From: Zingiber officinale
Taxonomy: Eukaryota; Streptophyta; Magnoliopsida; Zingiberales; Zingiberaceae
Length of the DNA: 64,000 bases
Assembly: GCF_018446385.1 (NCBI RefSeq)
Contig: NC_055990.1
Coordinates: forward strand, 30,279,891 to 30,343,890
Reading direction: 5' to 3'
Shown: in pieces, positions 13,185 to 24,730 of the stretch
Layout of the letters: each line of letters begins with the position of its first letter
How positions within the stretch are numbered: position 1 is the first letter of the stretch
Notes under the pieces: model-generated
What the model was told of the DNA's origin: nothing
The model's database searches: none
What the model saw: the letters and a program-made list of their open reading frames with translations, nothing else
Translations under genes and position numbers: made by a program

Positions 13185-15902
13185 ATGCGGCTTTCCTTGT
13201 CTCTCCAAGATTTGAAGTCATTCTCTAAACTAAATTCAGATGAACATGAAGATGACAGGAGTTATGGGCGTTCGAAACCTTTTCATGCTCTTCAAAATGA
13301 AGTTATCCCATCAAGCCTAGTGAAGGAGAAATCCTTACCACTAACTCAACCTAAACCAAAAAAATGGGCACGGGCAACTCTAGGCATCACCATGCTTCTA
13401 TTATTGCTATCATTGATATTTGTATGCTCCAAATTTGTTCATTCTTATTTGTCGCAAGAGGCATCTAGGTATTATGTTGTTCTTGATTGTGGCAGTACTG
13501 GCACTCGTGCGTATGTCTATAAGTGGTTGATTGACCAAAAAGGTGATAAAAACTTTCCTATTGCATTGAAATCTTTGCCTGAAGATCCTGAAAGGAATCC
13601 TAGAATGCAAAGTGGCCGCGCTTACCAGCGTATGGAAACTGAGCCTGGTTTTGATAAACTTGTTCATAATGAATCGGGCATAAGGGCTGCTTTGCATCCA
13701 CTACTTCAGTGGGCCGAGAAACAAATACCAAAGCATGCTCACAGAGGCACATCTGTGTTTCTACTTGCTACTGCTGGAGTACGTGGGTTGCCTGGATCTG
13801 ATTCAGATTGGCTTCTAAACAAAGCATGGGATGTTTTGAAGAACTCATCATTTTTATGCAGGAGAGATTGGATTAAGATTATATCTGGTATGGAGGAAGC
13901 ATACTATGGGTGGATAGCTCTTAACTATCACATGGGTCTATTGGGCTCCTTGCCAGTTGGGAAGACTTATGGGTCACTGGATCTTGGGGGTTCATCATTA
14001 CAAGTTACATTTGAGACAGAGACACTAACACATCATGATACAAGTATAAGTTTGAGGATTGCATCTACTAGCCACTATCTTAATGCCTATTCTCTGTCAG
14101 GTTTTGGATTGAATGAAGCATTTGACAAATCTGTGGCTCATCTTTTCAGAAAGGTTGTTGGTACTTCAGATGGTTTCAACAATGAGAAGTTCCAACTTAG
14201 ACATCCTTGCTTAAATAGTGGATACAAGGAAGAATATACATGTTCACGCTGTACCCCTAACCTAGCAGCGACTCCTGGGTTTGGAGGGAGAACTGGAACA
14301 GTTGTCGAACTACTTGGTACTCCTCAGTGGGAGGAGTGTAATGCCCTTGCAAAATTAGCTGTTAATCTCTCAGCTTGGACGCATTTAAGTTCTACTGTTG
14401 ATTGTGAACTTAAACCATGTGCTCTCAGTGACGATTTACCGCATCCTCATGGGAAATTTTATGCCATGTCAGGTTTCTTTGTGGTTTTCCGGTTTTTTGG
14501 TTTATCTTCTGAGGCTTCTCTTGAAGATGTACTTAAAAAGGGCCAGGAGTTTTGTGTTAAACCATGGGAAGCTGCAATGAATAGTGTTGCACCACAACCA
14601 TACATAGAGCAATATTGTTTTAGGGCTCCTTATGTCATATCCCTTTTGAGAGATGGGTTGCATATCAATGATAGTCAGGTGGTTATTGGCTCTGGTAGTA
14701 TTACTTGGACATTGGCAGTAGCCCTATTGGAGGCTGGGCAGACATTTTCAAATTTATCTGAAGTGCATGGCTATAAGATTGTGCCAACAGACATGCATCC
14801 AGCTTTCCTTGTGGCAATGCTTTTGTTTTTGGTTTTATTTCTTTGTTATGCACTATACTGCATAAGAAAAATGATTCCAAAATTATTCCGACGATCATAT
14901 CTCCCACTCCACAGGCACAATAGTGTACCAAGCTCTGTTCTTAGCCTCCCTTTCCAGAGGTGGAGTCCTATTAATTCTGGTAAGAGTCTCCATTTCAATA
15001 GCTTTACCATCTCCCATGCTTTAGTCAGAAAAATTGGTTATATCAGAGTGAATACTATCATGGTTTAGACACTGATATACATCTGATAGTTCTGAACTGC
15101 ATAGATAGCAAATCATGAATCTATTTTGGTCTCCTTCCCTTTGATCCAATGCCATTTTTTCTTTAGCAAAATTTTGCTATGACATTTCAAACTATTCCAG
15201 TAGATATATTTGATATGATGTTTGCTCGATCAGCTCTTGCATAGTTGGTTACTAGTTCATTTTCATTAGACTGGCTGGATGAATCAAATATTTTTATCCT
15301 ATCTTTTTGTCCATAGATTATCTATCTTTAATAAGTCCAGGAAGTCTGGTTGAATTGTGTATGTGCATTTCATGGACTTGCATACTTGTTAATTCAATAG
15401 GTCAATCAATGAATGCCGACATTTCTACAACAATAACTCTCTCTGAGGATGGTTTACATATAGATTTTAATGTTTGGCGTTCTTTTCTGTTGCAGAAAAG
15501 GATGGCCAATTTTAATTAATTTATGGTTAATTGTCATGTTGCTAGCCTTCAATTGACACATGGGTTAATGAAAGAATATTGAGACTTTGCAATTTGTATT
15601 TGTAAACTGCAGTTGAGGGAAAGATAAAAGCACCACTCAGTCCTACAATTGATGCTTCTGAGCAGCATCCATTTAGCATGGGACATGTTTTGGGAAGCAG
15701 TAATACTCAAGAACCTTCAGTGAATCAATTAGCCAGTGCTCATAGTTATTCATCTGGTAGCTTAGGCCAACTACTGTTTATCAATGGTGCTGGATCCTCC
15801 TGGACACCCCATGGGAGTCAGAGAAAACTTTCAAGCAGGAGATCTCAGTCAAGAGAAGATCTCAGTTCTTCAGTAGCAGAAGTTCACACAGTGAAGGTTT
15901 GA
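13185..15902 (+). CDS. APY7: Apyrase 7-like GDA1/CD39 nucleoside phosphatase
   Basis: Enzymes of this family hydrolyse nucleoside tri- and diphosphates, usually in the Golgi or outside the cell. Coding exons 13185-14979 and 15613-15902 give 694 residues. The apyrase regions are in order: DCGSTGTRAYVY (101-112), LLATAGVRG, the region around SGMEEAYYGW, and YGSLDLGGSSLQVTFE. A membrane segment lies at about 64-82 and a second near the C-terminus (PAFLVAMLLFLVLFLCYALY), so the catalytic domain sits between two anchors. The tail SRRSQSREDLSSS is typical of APY7. Arabidopsis APY7 (about 740 residues) has some 50 more N-terminal residues; none could be found here. The start at 13185 is the first in-frame ATG of the exon beginning at 13024. 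An ATG at 13091 could be joined in frame through a 53-nt GT-AG gap (13108-13160), but that is short for a plant intron. Reading through 14980 instead of splicing would give a different, probably spurious, tail. Confidence 0.9.
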
Positions 15903-17289
15903 CTACAAACATGCTACGATCCCTGAGACTGATAGTACTATTTGTATTTGATTGCCTTATAAAGAATACCTTCAGCATAAAAGCCTTTCCTTATAAAGAA
16001 TACCTTCAATATAAAAAATGGGGGTTATCCAATTGTCTCTCAGATTTAACAACTGAAGGGTATTGGGGAGAAATAGATGATTTTTGAATTAACATGAGAA
16101 GCTACCTTCTGAATCACTTTCATATTTCTAAAGGTTTCAGTTCTTATGTAATAAATTGGATTCCCAATGATTTGCCAATTTATATATATATATATATATG
16201 TAGTATTTGTTTACCTTAAGTTTGTTGCCTTATCGATTGCGACATTGTTTTCTAACTCCAGAGAATCAATTGGATTACTATTCATAATATTGAAGAAAAA
16301 TTACTGAATTAAATTGCAGTTGCTGTTGTTCGAAACTCATGCACTGACAGTTTTTAATCTGCAAATAATATTCTTTATTTGATGCATGCAGAAGAACAGT
16401 CAAATTGTTGGCACGTAGTGACATGAATGAGGTGGGGGATCAATTTCCCTTTTGAAGAATAGAGTTTTGTTACTTTTAAATTTAAAGGAGAAAACTTCTT
16501 TTTTGACTGCAAACACTGTAGTCGACAATTCTGCTGCAATGCTAGCTGGTTCAAACATTTTCACCTCATTCAATAAGCGTGGGGATTTATATTGTTAAGA
16601 GTTAGTGGTTTGCTGTATTCTCATAGAAATTTTTATACCTTTGTTATGGAGATTCATGAAATCATAGAATTTCCAAAATTCAGAAATTTTCACAACTAAT
16701 CAATTTTCTTTAAATATTCTTCCAATTATATAGTGGTTGAGTTTGCCAGAGAAATGCCATGCCATGGTTAAGGAATTTTTATGATCAATCTTCCTTGTGT
16801 GACTAATAAATTCACAGATTATTTAATGGACAGAAGATCAAAACTCAGTTATCAACTTCAGCTTGATCCTAGTGATGATGGTGCTGGTGTTTCTAAGGAT
16901 GAAGTTTTGCATTCTGGTTTGACTAGTTTTCATCCAGTTTGATGACGTTTGATGGTTCCCTTTAGTTAATCCAGATCCAATATTGATTTGGATTGGTTTT
17001 TGACCTCCATTTCATTTTGAACGGTTGAAATTAGTTTAATCTTTTAGATTGATTGTGCAACAGAATTGAACACCTTCATGGAGGAAGCTTCACATTGCAG
17101 GGATGAGCTGATGCTGCTTACTTCAATTCTTTTCTTGAACCCAGGTGAAGCAGCCTGGTTACTGATGTGAGCATAGTTTCTTTGGTGTCACTTCACTTCA
17201 ATTTCTTCCCTTTTGTATCCATGTGATTCCTCTTTACTCTTTTGCATCCATGTTACAGCATATAACTTTTCAGTTGAAGTATTCAAATT
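15903..17289. other. 3' flank of the apyrase gene
   Basis: The 3' UTR is followed by AT-rich DNA with no gene. A TA dinucleotide run lies at about 16181-16199. Confidence 0.5.
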
Positions 17290-17695
17290 GCCAATTTTAA
17301 TTAATTTATGGTTTATTGGCATGTTGCTAGCCTTCAATTGACTCATGGGTTGATGAAAGAATATTAACCCTTCTAATTTTTGTATTTTTAAACTGCAGAT
17401 GAAGGAAAGATAAAAGCACCACCCAGTCCTACTTCTGAGTTCTGAGCAGCACCCATTTAGGATGGGGCATGCCTTGGGAAGCAGTAACACTCAACTTAAG
17501 GAACCTTCAGTGCTTATAGTTATTCATCTGGTAGCTTAGGCCAACTGCAGTTTATCAATGGTGTGGGATCCTCCTGGATACTCCACAAAGGGTCAGAGAA
17601 AACTTTCAAGCTCGAGATCAGATCTCAGTTCTTCAGTAACAGAAGCCCACACGGAAAGGTTTGACTTACAAGCATGCTCAAGCCCTAAGGTTGAT
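17290..17695 (+). pseudogene. Decayed tandem copy of the last apyrase intron end and exon
   Basis: This segment repeats 15508-15935: the end of the last intron (GCCAATTTTAATTAATTTAT), the CTGCAG acceptor, the exon start GGAAAGATAAAAGCACCA, the GGAAGCAGTAA block, the SSGSLGQL coding stretch and the end through the stop. The exon-like part is about 17399-17662. It has small deletions, and the frame matching the real exon meets a stop shortly after the acceptor, so it cannot replace the real exon in full. No copy of the large catalytic exon accompanies it, so this is a partial local duplication. Confidence 0.85.
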
Positions 17696-18350
17696 GTTTC
17701 TATTTAGATTTTGATTAGCGTAGTTTAGGGCAATTTTGGTAAATTATAATTGGAAGAATGGAGGTGCATTTATTCAATCTAAGCACATGGCCTGTTCCTG
17801 CATGATATGGTTGGTACTCAATCATCAATCATTTTCATACATGACTCGACACAATGTTTGTTGCATGCATCTAATTTAATAATGGAATAGCTTAAGCATA
17901 GTTCAAAAGTGACTTGACAAACGGTTGTTGAGGTAACTCCGGTGAGCTATTGTGCTAAGAAACTGTTTATATTTTTATGAATTTTGGCATATTATAAATG
18001 GGATCGTATTAGAGAGGTTTTCCAAACTCAAGTAGGAACTGCACACTGCCTTCATTGGTTGTTGGTCAGACAATTCAGACAGTCAAGATTCACTGATTAG
18101 AGGACAGGCTGAACAGACTCGTTCAGCCGCCTAGATGAGCTAGGCAGACTCGTTATACTGATCAAGCCAGTTGGATGGGTCAAGCCAAATATGCCAACAA
18201 ATAGGTCTATTGTATGGTCAATTACTTTTCTGTATATGCCTTTGCAGTCATTACAGTTTTAAGACAATAAAGAGAAACCTATATTCATGGCACTAGTAAA
18301 ATAACAGCCAGATAAAAGAATGACATCAATGTAGATGGAAAAAAAAAATC
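17696..18350. other. Intergenic DNA between convergent apyrase and hydrolase genes
   Basis: No gene seen. Two related stretches near 18115-18180 repeat CAGACTCGTT. The right part is presumably the 3' UTR of the minus-strand hydrolase gene. Confidence 0.4.
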
Positions 18351-19892
18351 TCATGAAGTGTCTTTGCAACATGAGTTTTGGTTGCAAAGAACACAATCAT
18401 CCAGAAAGCTAGCAAGTTGAGTATCGTAAAGAGCTGGGTGGTTTCTGAAGTGATCCACGTGAGGTGATGACAAGAAATCACATGCTCTGACCTCATGACC
18501 AGCTCTCCTTTGTCTTTCTATGAACGACTCGACTGACTTAGCCGGAATAACTTGGTCAGCCGAGCTGTATATGTACAGTTGAGGGCACTTCGGTTGCTCT
18601 GAAGTCAGTAGCTCCAAGACATCAGACAGCCTCCTGCAGGAGTTTTTCACAAGATAGATTTCAGTTATAACTTTCTGGGGAAAAACAGTCGATGAATGAG
18701 GTTTCTACCTGTTAATAGTAGGCAAGTTCAAGACGACTTTGAAGAACTTCTCCAAGACAACTAACAAGGCGCTCTCGGTGACTGCCGGTTTGGGACCGGC
18801 ACATAGATTTTCAGAGTCCACCACGTTTAGCCCCGGTCTTGAATTGCCCTTTGTTGCCACACTTTGCTTTTTGAGAAGAGCAGCAGAAAAACCTGAAGCC
18901 CAAACCTGCAACATACGAAAGTTGGAATTGACTTGAAGAACACAAAAAGGCAGAATGCCAATGAACTAGAAGCTACTGAATCATAACTGCAAAATCTGAA
19001 AAATGTATAAACCCAAAGTGCAGTTCAATCGAAATGATGTCTTTACCTGAGGATCGGGCGCCGCAACAGGAGCTGAATCCACAATGCAACCTTTGATCTT
19101 GCCAATGGTAGAAGAATCCTGCTCCCTAAACTTCTCGAGCAGTACTCCATATCTGTAGAGAGATGCAAGTGTTACACCAGAATTCCCCAAAAAACCATAA
19201 AACACTAGAGCAAGAAAGAAAACTCACGTCAACCATCCTGTGTTACTGAACGTGTGGAAGACCAAGTTCTTCCCCTTCTCTTCCGACGCCCAATCCACCA
19301 AATGCTCAGCCAATGACTCGACATCCCTTTCGACCTTCCCGCCGACCTTGTAGCTAACCACATCAGCCATAGGGAATGTGAATGTCACTACATGGTACCC
19401 TCTCGAGGTGTACCATTCTGCATATCTCTTAAGGTGTTTCTGCCTTGCTCCAAGCCACCCGAGCAGTACCACAACCGTCTGAGACTTGGCTTTTGAGTTT
19501 GAATCTGTTCCATGGATATCATAAGCATTCGGATGCGGCAAATGCCACCGGTACAACACGTCAGATTGCGAAGATGCAATCGCCGGCGGCGGCAATTCGA
19601 CATTTTTCCGAGGGTCACTTAGCTTAGCGTACTGATAAGGGGTGAAGAGGGCAGCGGGGGAGGCAATGCGGAAAGCTGAGGAACCGAAGACTGACGCAGG
19701 CACATGAGATAAAGGCTTGATCTTGTCCAAAGGCAAGAATGAGACAGGATGAGGTGCGGCAGCGGCGGCAACAGAGTCAGCGGGCTGTGACGGAGAGGAT
19801 ACATGCTCAGGGAGAGTAGACGAGACTGCGGTGATGGCGACTACGGCGGCAGCAGAGAGCGGCCTGTGCAGAAGACCCGAGAAGGAAGCCAT
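18351..19892 (-). CDS. TMEM53/DUF829 alpha/beta-hydrolase-fold protein
   Basis: Four exons (19892-19228, 19152-19047, 18905-18709, 18633-18351) join in frame to 416 residues; all introns are GT-AG. The family (DUF829, Pfam TMEM53) has an alpha/beta-hydrolase fold; its substrate is unknown to me. Features: an Ala/Ser/Pro-rich N-terminus (about 1-60) that could be an organelle targeting peptide; VVVLLGWLGARQKHLKRYAE at the start of the fold; the nucleophile-elbow region HTFSNTGW; a late acidic segment YSSADQVIP; and a C-terminal His segment HVDHFRNHP. Ser, Asp and His for a catalytic triad are therefore all present in the expected order. The ATG at 19892 is the first in frame. No damage is seen. 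Confidence 0.9.
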
Positions 19893-21333
19893 TGGAACTG
19901 TATCAAGAAGAAGAAGAGGAGGAGTTGCTCAAACTTCTGGGCGTTGCAGGTATTAAAAAGGAGCTCCTTTTGCAGGATAAGGACGCGGCCGCCTACTCGG
20001 TTACGCGTTAGAATTGAATTGAATTGAATTGAGCACGATGAACATGAACAGGAAGCGAAGTCAAACTGGAGGAAACAGCGAAGAGAACAATAAATGTTTG
20101 GTCGAATCCATTGACCAGTGTGTCGTTGTCAAGGAAAAAAAATTAGGGCTTTTAATCCCAACAAAAAAGGGGGAACGCGATTCTTACCTGAGAAATAGGA
20201 GCTTTGGGGGTAAGAGAAAGGGCTGGCTGTCAAATCCCCTTGGCTGACAGCCCAGCCCTATATTTTCGTCGACGACAACTCAAAAATCGAGTCGACTTCT
20301 CTTTCTCGATTGCTAATCTTGATTCGATCTGCAAACCGACCATCTGAAGTCAAGTAAAAAAAGAAGAACTCTAGATTCATTGCATCGGAGATTTAGATAC
20401 AGGATTTCAAGACGATTAGCATTTTACGAACGAAAAAAGAATCGCGTTTCCTATCATCAAAATCATAGCATTCCCCCCAAACTGGATTTTTCGAAGGAGG
20501 ATCGATCCAAACAGTAAATCGCATGAAGCTACAAACCTCCGAAGGATGATCGAAGGCGACGACGCAAGGAAACACAAAACAGAGAGACAAAACAAACCCC
20601 CAACTTTCGATGAGAAAAACGGACCTCTCTTTCGTTCGGGTGGTTGGAACAGAAGGTGCTCGAGAAGCTCCGACGAAACGGGAAGGCGTATAAATAGGAA
20701 AAGACGCCTAGATTTGGGGAAGAAGATACGGGCGGCGCAAAGCGACGAGGAAGAGATAGCGTTGCGTCTCCGCGAACGTGGTTTCGCCGAATCCGTCTCC
20801 TTTACAAGTATAACCGTATAAAAAACACACGCGACCTCTGTTATGCGCCAGTTAGATCCCTGGTATATGCCTTTTCAAAACGAGGAGGAATTTAATTTCT
20901 TTTGGAAAAATAATTAAAAAATAAAAATAAACAGTTGGATTTTTTCTAGAACCTTTTCTTAAAGTTGTTCCTTTATAATTTTTTAATCAAGAAATACCGG
21001 AGATTATTTCTGTATTTCTAAAGTTAAAATCAGTTTAAGGAACATAATAGGTGGTGGGGAATTTTGACCGGGGACCGAATCTATCTAGATTTTCCACGAA
21101 TCGAGGAGGAGCCGACGACGACGGCGCTAACGCGGAGCTAGATTTAGGGTAAAGCTGGCTAAGCCGTTCGATGTTAATCGGACGGACAGTATTTAAATTG
21201 GAGCGACGGCGCGGCTGGGATATTAAGAGCTCTCCTACTCGTTCGATCTTAAATGGACGACTGGAATAGCAAGCTGCCAGCGAGCATGATATGATTGCCT
21301 ATAACATCATTAAATGTAAAAAAAATCAAAAGA
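19893..21333. other. Upstream region of the hydrolase gene, no supported gene
   Basis: 19893-20000 is probably 5' UTR and promoter of the minus-strand gene. 20030-20820 is GC-moderate and has open frames on both strands (20029-20247, 20546-20821, 20393-20590) but no recognisable domain. A TATAAATAGG box lies at 20690-20699 on the plus strand, followed by GC-rich DNA, so an unannotated transcript is possible. A hairpin lies at 20220-20258. Two CGTTCGAT..TTAAA/TCGGACG dyads lie at 21164-21185 and 21240-21260. Confidence 0.35.
20220..20258. repeat. Inverted repeat (hairpin)
   Basis: Left arm GGGCTGGCTGTCA (20220-20232) pairs with right arm TGACAGCCCAGCCC (20245-20258) with a one-base bulge and a 12-nt loop. 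Function unknown. Confidence 0.6.
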
Positions 21334-21788
21334 GTTGTTTTTTATTAGAATAATAAAATGTATATCTTTTTTATTTATTATTAAAACAACTTATTCAACC
21401 TGAAATATTTTTATTTTTTCATGATGCTATAGCAACAATAATTACATAGTTATACTAATTATTACCATATATCTATATAACAATTGTAATTTCATACCTA
21501 CTTATTATTATTATTAATTAAAAATAAATTATCAATGTGGTGGAAATAAAGGATTCATAGTTACTATAATATAATATTGATCAATTTTTATTAGAGATTA
21601 AGTATTCATATTATAATAACTATAAACTATAATACTATAATATATCAAAATTTAAATATTCATACTTGCTATTATAGTACTTAATTTGAGTATTTTCTAA
21701 AATAGATAAGTATTTTACGGATGATAAACTGTTTTGATAATAAATTTTAAAAAAAAAAGGACATTATGATTTTACTTAAAAAAACCAC
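21334..21788. mobile_element. AT-rich inverted-repeat element (MITE-like), copy 2
   Basis: The left arm starts GTTGTTTTTTATTAGAATAA and runs about 60 bp. The right arm, read on the minus strand, starts GTGGTTTTTTTAAGTAAAAT and contains TTTATTATCAAAACAG. The two match imperfectly over about 60 bp. The interior has TATAATAACTATAAACT-type motifs. It resembles 8390-9130. No coding capacity and no clear target duplication. Confidence 0.5.
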
Positions 21789-24730
21789 TCTATTTTTCCC
21801 TTTGTTTAATAAAAAAATATAATATAAAACCAAGTTAACTTAAACTTGGTGTCAAAAAGTAGTTGCATGTTTATAATTATCTATTAGACATGAAATTCTA
21901 ATATTTAACTCAAAGCCACCAATCAATTTATTTATCTATTAATTCTATATTAATATTTAACGATTAGGTCAATGGTAGTACGCTTTGGGGTATTTGGCCA
22001 AAAAGTTGAGGCTGTTTAAGACTAATTACGCAAGTTTGTCTCAAGAAAACAAATGGAGAATATTAAAAAAACATGTCAGGAAGAAAATTATAAAATATAT
22101 ATGGTCGTAGGAACTAAATTAAAATAAAATTGTATTGTTAAAAGTTGACCAAACTCGATCAATATTTATTCAATGTAGGAGCATGTGGATTTTACAACAA
22201 CAACCACCACCACCACCATCACCATTAATAATAATAATAATAATAATAAATCAATCAACAAAGAATTTTATAATGATTGCTAATGATGTAGCCTTAATAT
22301 AATACATAAATAACTAAAAAAAAACAGAAGATCAAGTAGATGTATATCTATCAAGAAAGATAAAACCTATTGTTTTAATAATTATTAAAATTAAATATTA
22401 TATAGAATAAGACGAATTTAAATAAATTTTAAGTTCAAGTGATTAATATATTTTTCCTAATTTTTTAATTCAATTAATCATTTAGGTGGTGTTTGAGTAA
22501 ATAACTGGAATGATTATAGATATGTATTTGATAGTAAGATAAAATGAGAATAGAAATAGAAATGAAACTCAACTAATTATATAGGTTTGATTGATTATTA
22601 TTTTCATACCCAAATATTATTCTACCATCCAAATATTATTTTTTATTATTATTACATTTCCTTATTTCCAAATCCACCAGCTAATACCATCTAATGATTG
22701 TAATTTAATTAAGAAGGTAAAAAGATTAGGAGAATATAACTCTTTGAAACATTTTTTAATAATATATATATTATTTTATATAATCCAGCTATATATATAT
22801 AAAACCATAAATAAACTCTGATTGATGCAATGAGGGTTGACACCAACCACACAAATGAACCCAATCCAATATGGTTCTTGCCCAACTCAAACTTCCAGCC
22901 CAATTTGATTCCAATAAACAGTTTAATTAAACTTCAATCACCCTAATTTGATCCCAATTAGTTTAATTAATCTCAATTTAACAAAAGGTCATACTTAGCA
23001 ATAATAAGTATAATATTAAAAACAACTTAGAGAATCCATAGTAGGAGCGGTGAGCTAATAGCTTTGAAAAACCTCCCTCCTATAGTAGTAGAGGGAGGTT
23101 TTTCATTTTAAGTGAAGAAACGGCTCCATAGTTTTATGTTTTTATTGTTTTTATATTAAATATTATTTTAATATTTATTTTAAAAAATAAACAATGGCTT
23201 CTTCACCTTTTATTTTTAAAATGTTTTTAATTTAAATATAATATTAGAGGTGTTTTTTTAATTAGCAGAGAGATATATGATGTGGAAATTTAAAAAATAT
23301 AGGATTCATATATAAAAAAAATTACTAAGAGTTTTTTTTTTTTTTTAATAGTGGAGAAATGTGTGAAGCTTTTTACTTGGCATGGATGTGACAACTAAGA
23401 AGCTCTCCGAGAGTTCCAACGACCGCCGATGATCTTAAACTTCAGTATTACGTTCAAATAATCTCAATTCAACAATTTGATCAGAGAAAATATGTGGTAG
23501 GTTAAGATAACACAAATAGACTATACTCTCCTGTGGCCGGAAATTGGCCATCAGGCCGGCTCGCGAAAATAACCTTTGTTCCACCAAGTTACACTTGTAG
23601 AAGACAGAGATCACAAGCTCCTTATCTTCTCGTGTTGGAGAGTACCTTTCAAGGTCTCTCGCCATCAAGACAAGCCACTGATCGTATTAATTGATGAACG
23701 TTGCTATATTCCTGGGTATCTATCAATCGTTTCAGTCTCAGAACAAGCAGACAGACACAAGCTAAGTTCATGATGATCAGTCATGATTATTGCAACTCCA
23801 TTAAAAGGCACCAATTATTGTTCTTCTCAGAGAAGAATTGGCCAGAAACAACTTGTCGATTAAACACATCAACCAGTGGAGACAGCACTGCGTCTGGAAT
23901 CTGACATGAAAATGCAACCCAACTTGAGTTGTTTATGTTTGTTAAAGTCAGCAATTAACTAAGCAAAACGAAGAAGAAGATTATGATCTGTAGCACACCA
24001 AAAAGTCATAGGACAGCTGCAAGTCTTTAGGGTAGGTGAATCAGGACAATCAGTCTGTATGAACCCTAAGCTGGACCAAGAGATTAGGATCATCCAAGAG
24101 GATATTTCAGGGGCACTAGGAATGGATGCCACAAATGTTAGCATTAGCATGATGTTGAGATGCCTTGTGCTGCTTGTCAAAAACATGATGTGACCTTTCA
24201 ACAGACATGTTCTATCAAACAAGTGAAAGGAACCTTGGAATTACTTACTTGGATCCAGACCAAGAAAGGATACGATTAAACTTTTAATATGAACATAAAT
24301 AAATACAAGCTGTGGTTTACAATCCTAGCAAACTGCAACTGCCCTTCTTATTTTTGACAGGTAAACTGCAACTGCCCTTCTGCATGATGAGGACAGTGAG
24401 CAGGAAAAGCGTGCCTGACATGAAACAACTTCTGGGGAAACATAAAAAACTTCACACTGAATGCAAACTATGCCAAAGAATTGTTACCATCAAGAAGAAA
24501 GGTAGAACAATACTGATCGAACAAAGAAGCTACATGCAGGGTGAAGGGGTTTCAGAAGTTGAATCGGCTACATCAAGCGAAGAATGTTGCAGCTAAACAT
24601 TTTGTCTGTGAGCGATGTTGATTTTGTCTGCTTGAAGTAAAAGGAAAATTGGACATGTTTTGCCATTGGAAGCTTTCAACAGAAGGGGTTTTGTAGGGAT
24701 ACGAAGAAGATAAGGATAAAGATTAGATTT
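21789..24730. other. AT-rich intergenic region
   Basis: No supported gene. A CAC/ACC repeat followed by a TAA repeat lies at about 22197-22247. A 15-bp hairpin lies at 23065-23105. 23400-24700 has more even base composition and many short open frames, none with a domain. A roughly 20-bp direct repeat (GCAACTGCCCTTCT) occurs near 24335 and 24369. The right end is the 3' flank of the minus-strand gene. Confidence 0.4.
23065..23105. repeat. Perfect 15-bp hairpin
   Basis: Arms TGAAAAACCTCCCTC (23065-23079) and GAGGGAGGTTTTTCA (23091-23105) are exact inverted repeats around an 11-nt loop. It stands in AT-rich DNA with no gene next to it; it could be a remnant of an inverted-repeat element. Confidence 0.7.

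Noticed and set aside
14980-15068. Read-through C-terminus of the apyrase frame
   Set aside because: A good donor at 14980 and the family-specific tail in the exon at 15613 show that this is intron.
16181-16199. TA run as a regulatory element
   Set aside because: Ordinary microsatellite.
22490-22640. GGTGGTGTTTGAGTAAATAA as a Harbinger-type end
   Set aside because: No matching inverted end or target duplication found downstream.
24328-24383. Direct repeat GCAACTGCCCTTCT
   Set aside because: Short, two copies, AT-rich surroundings; no further structure.
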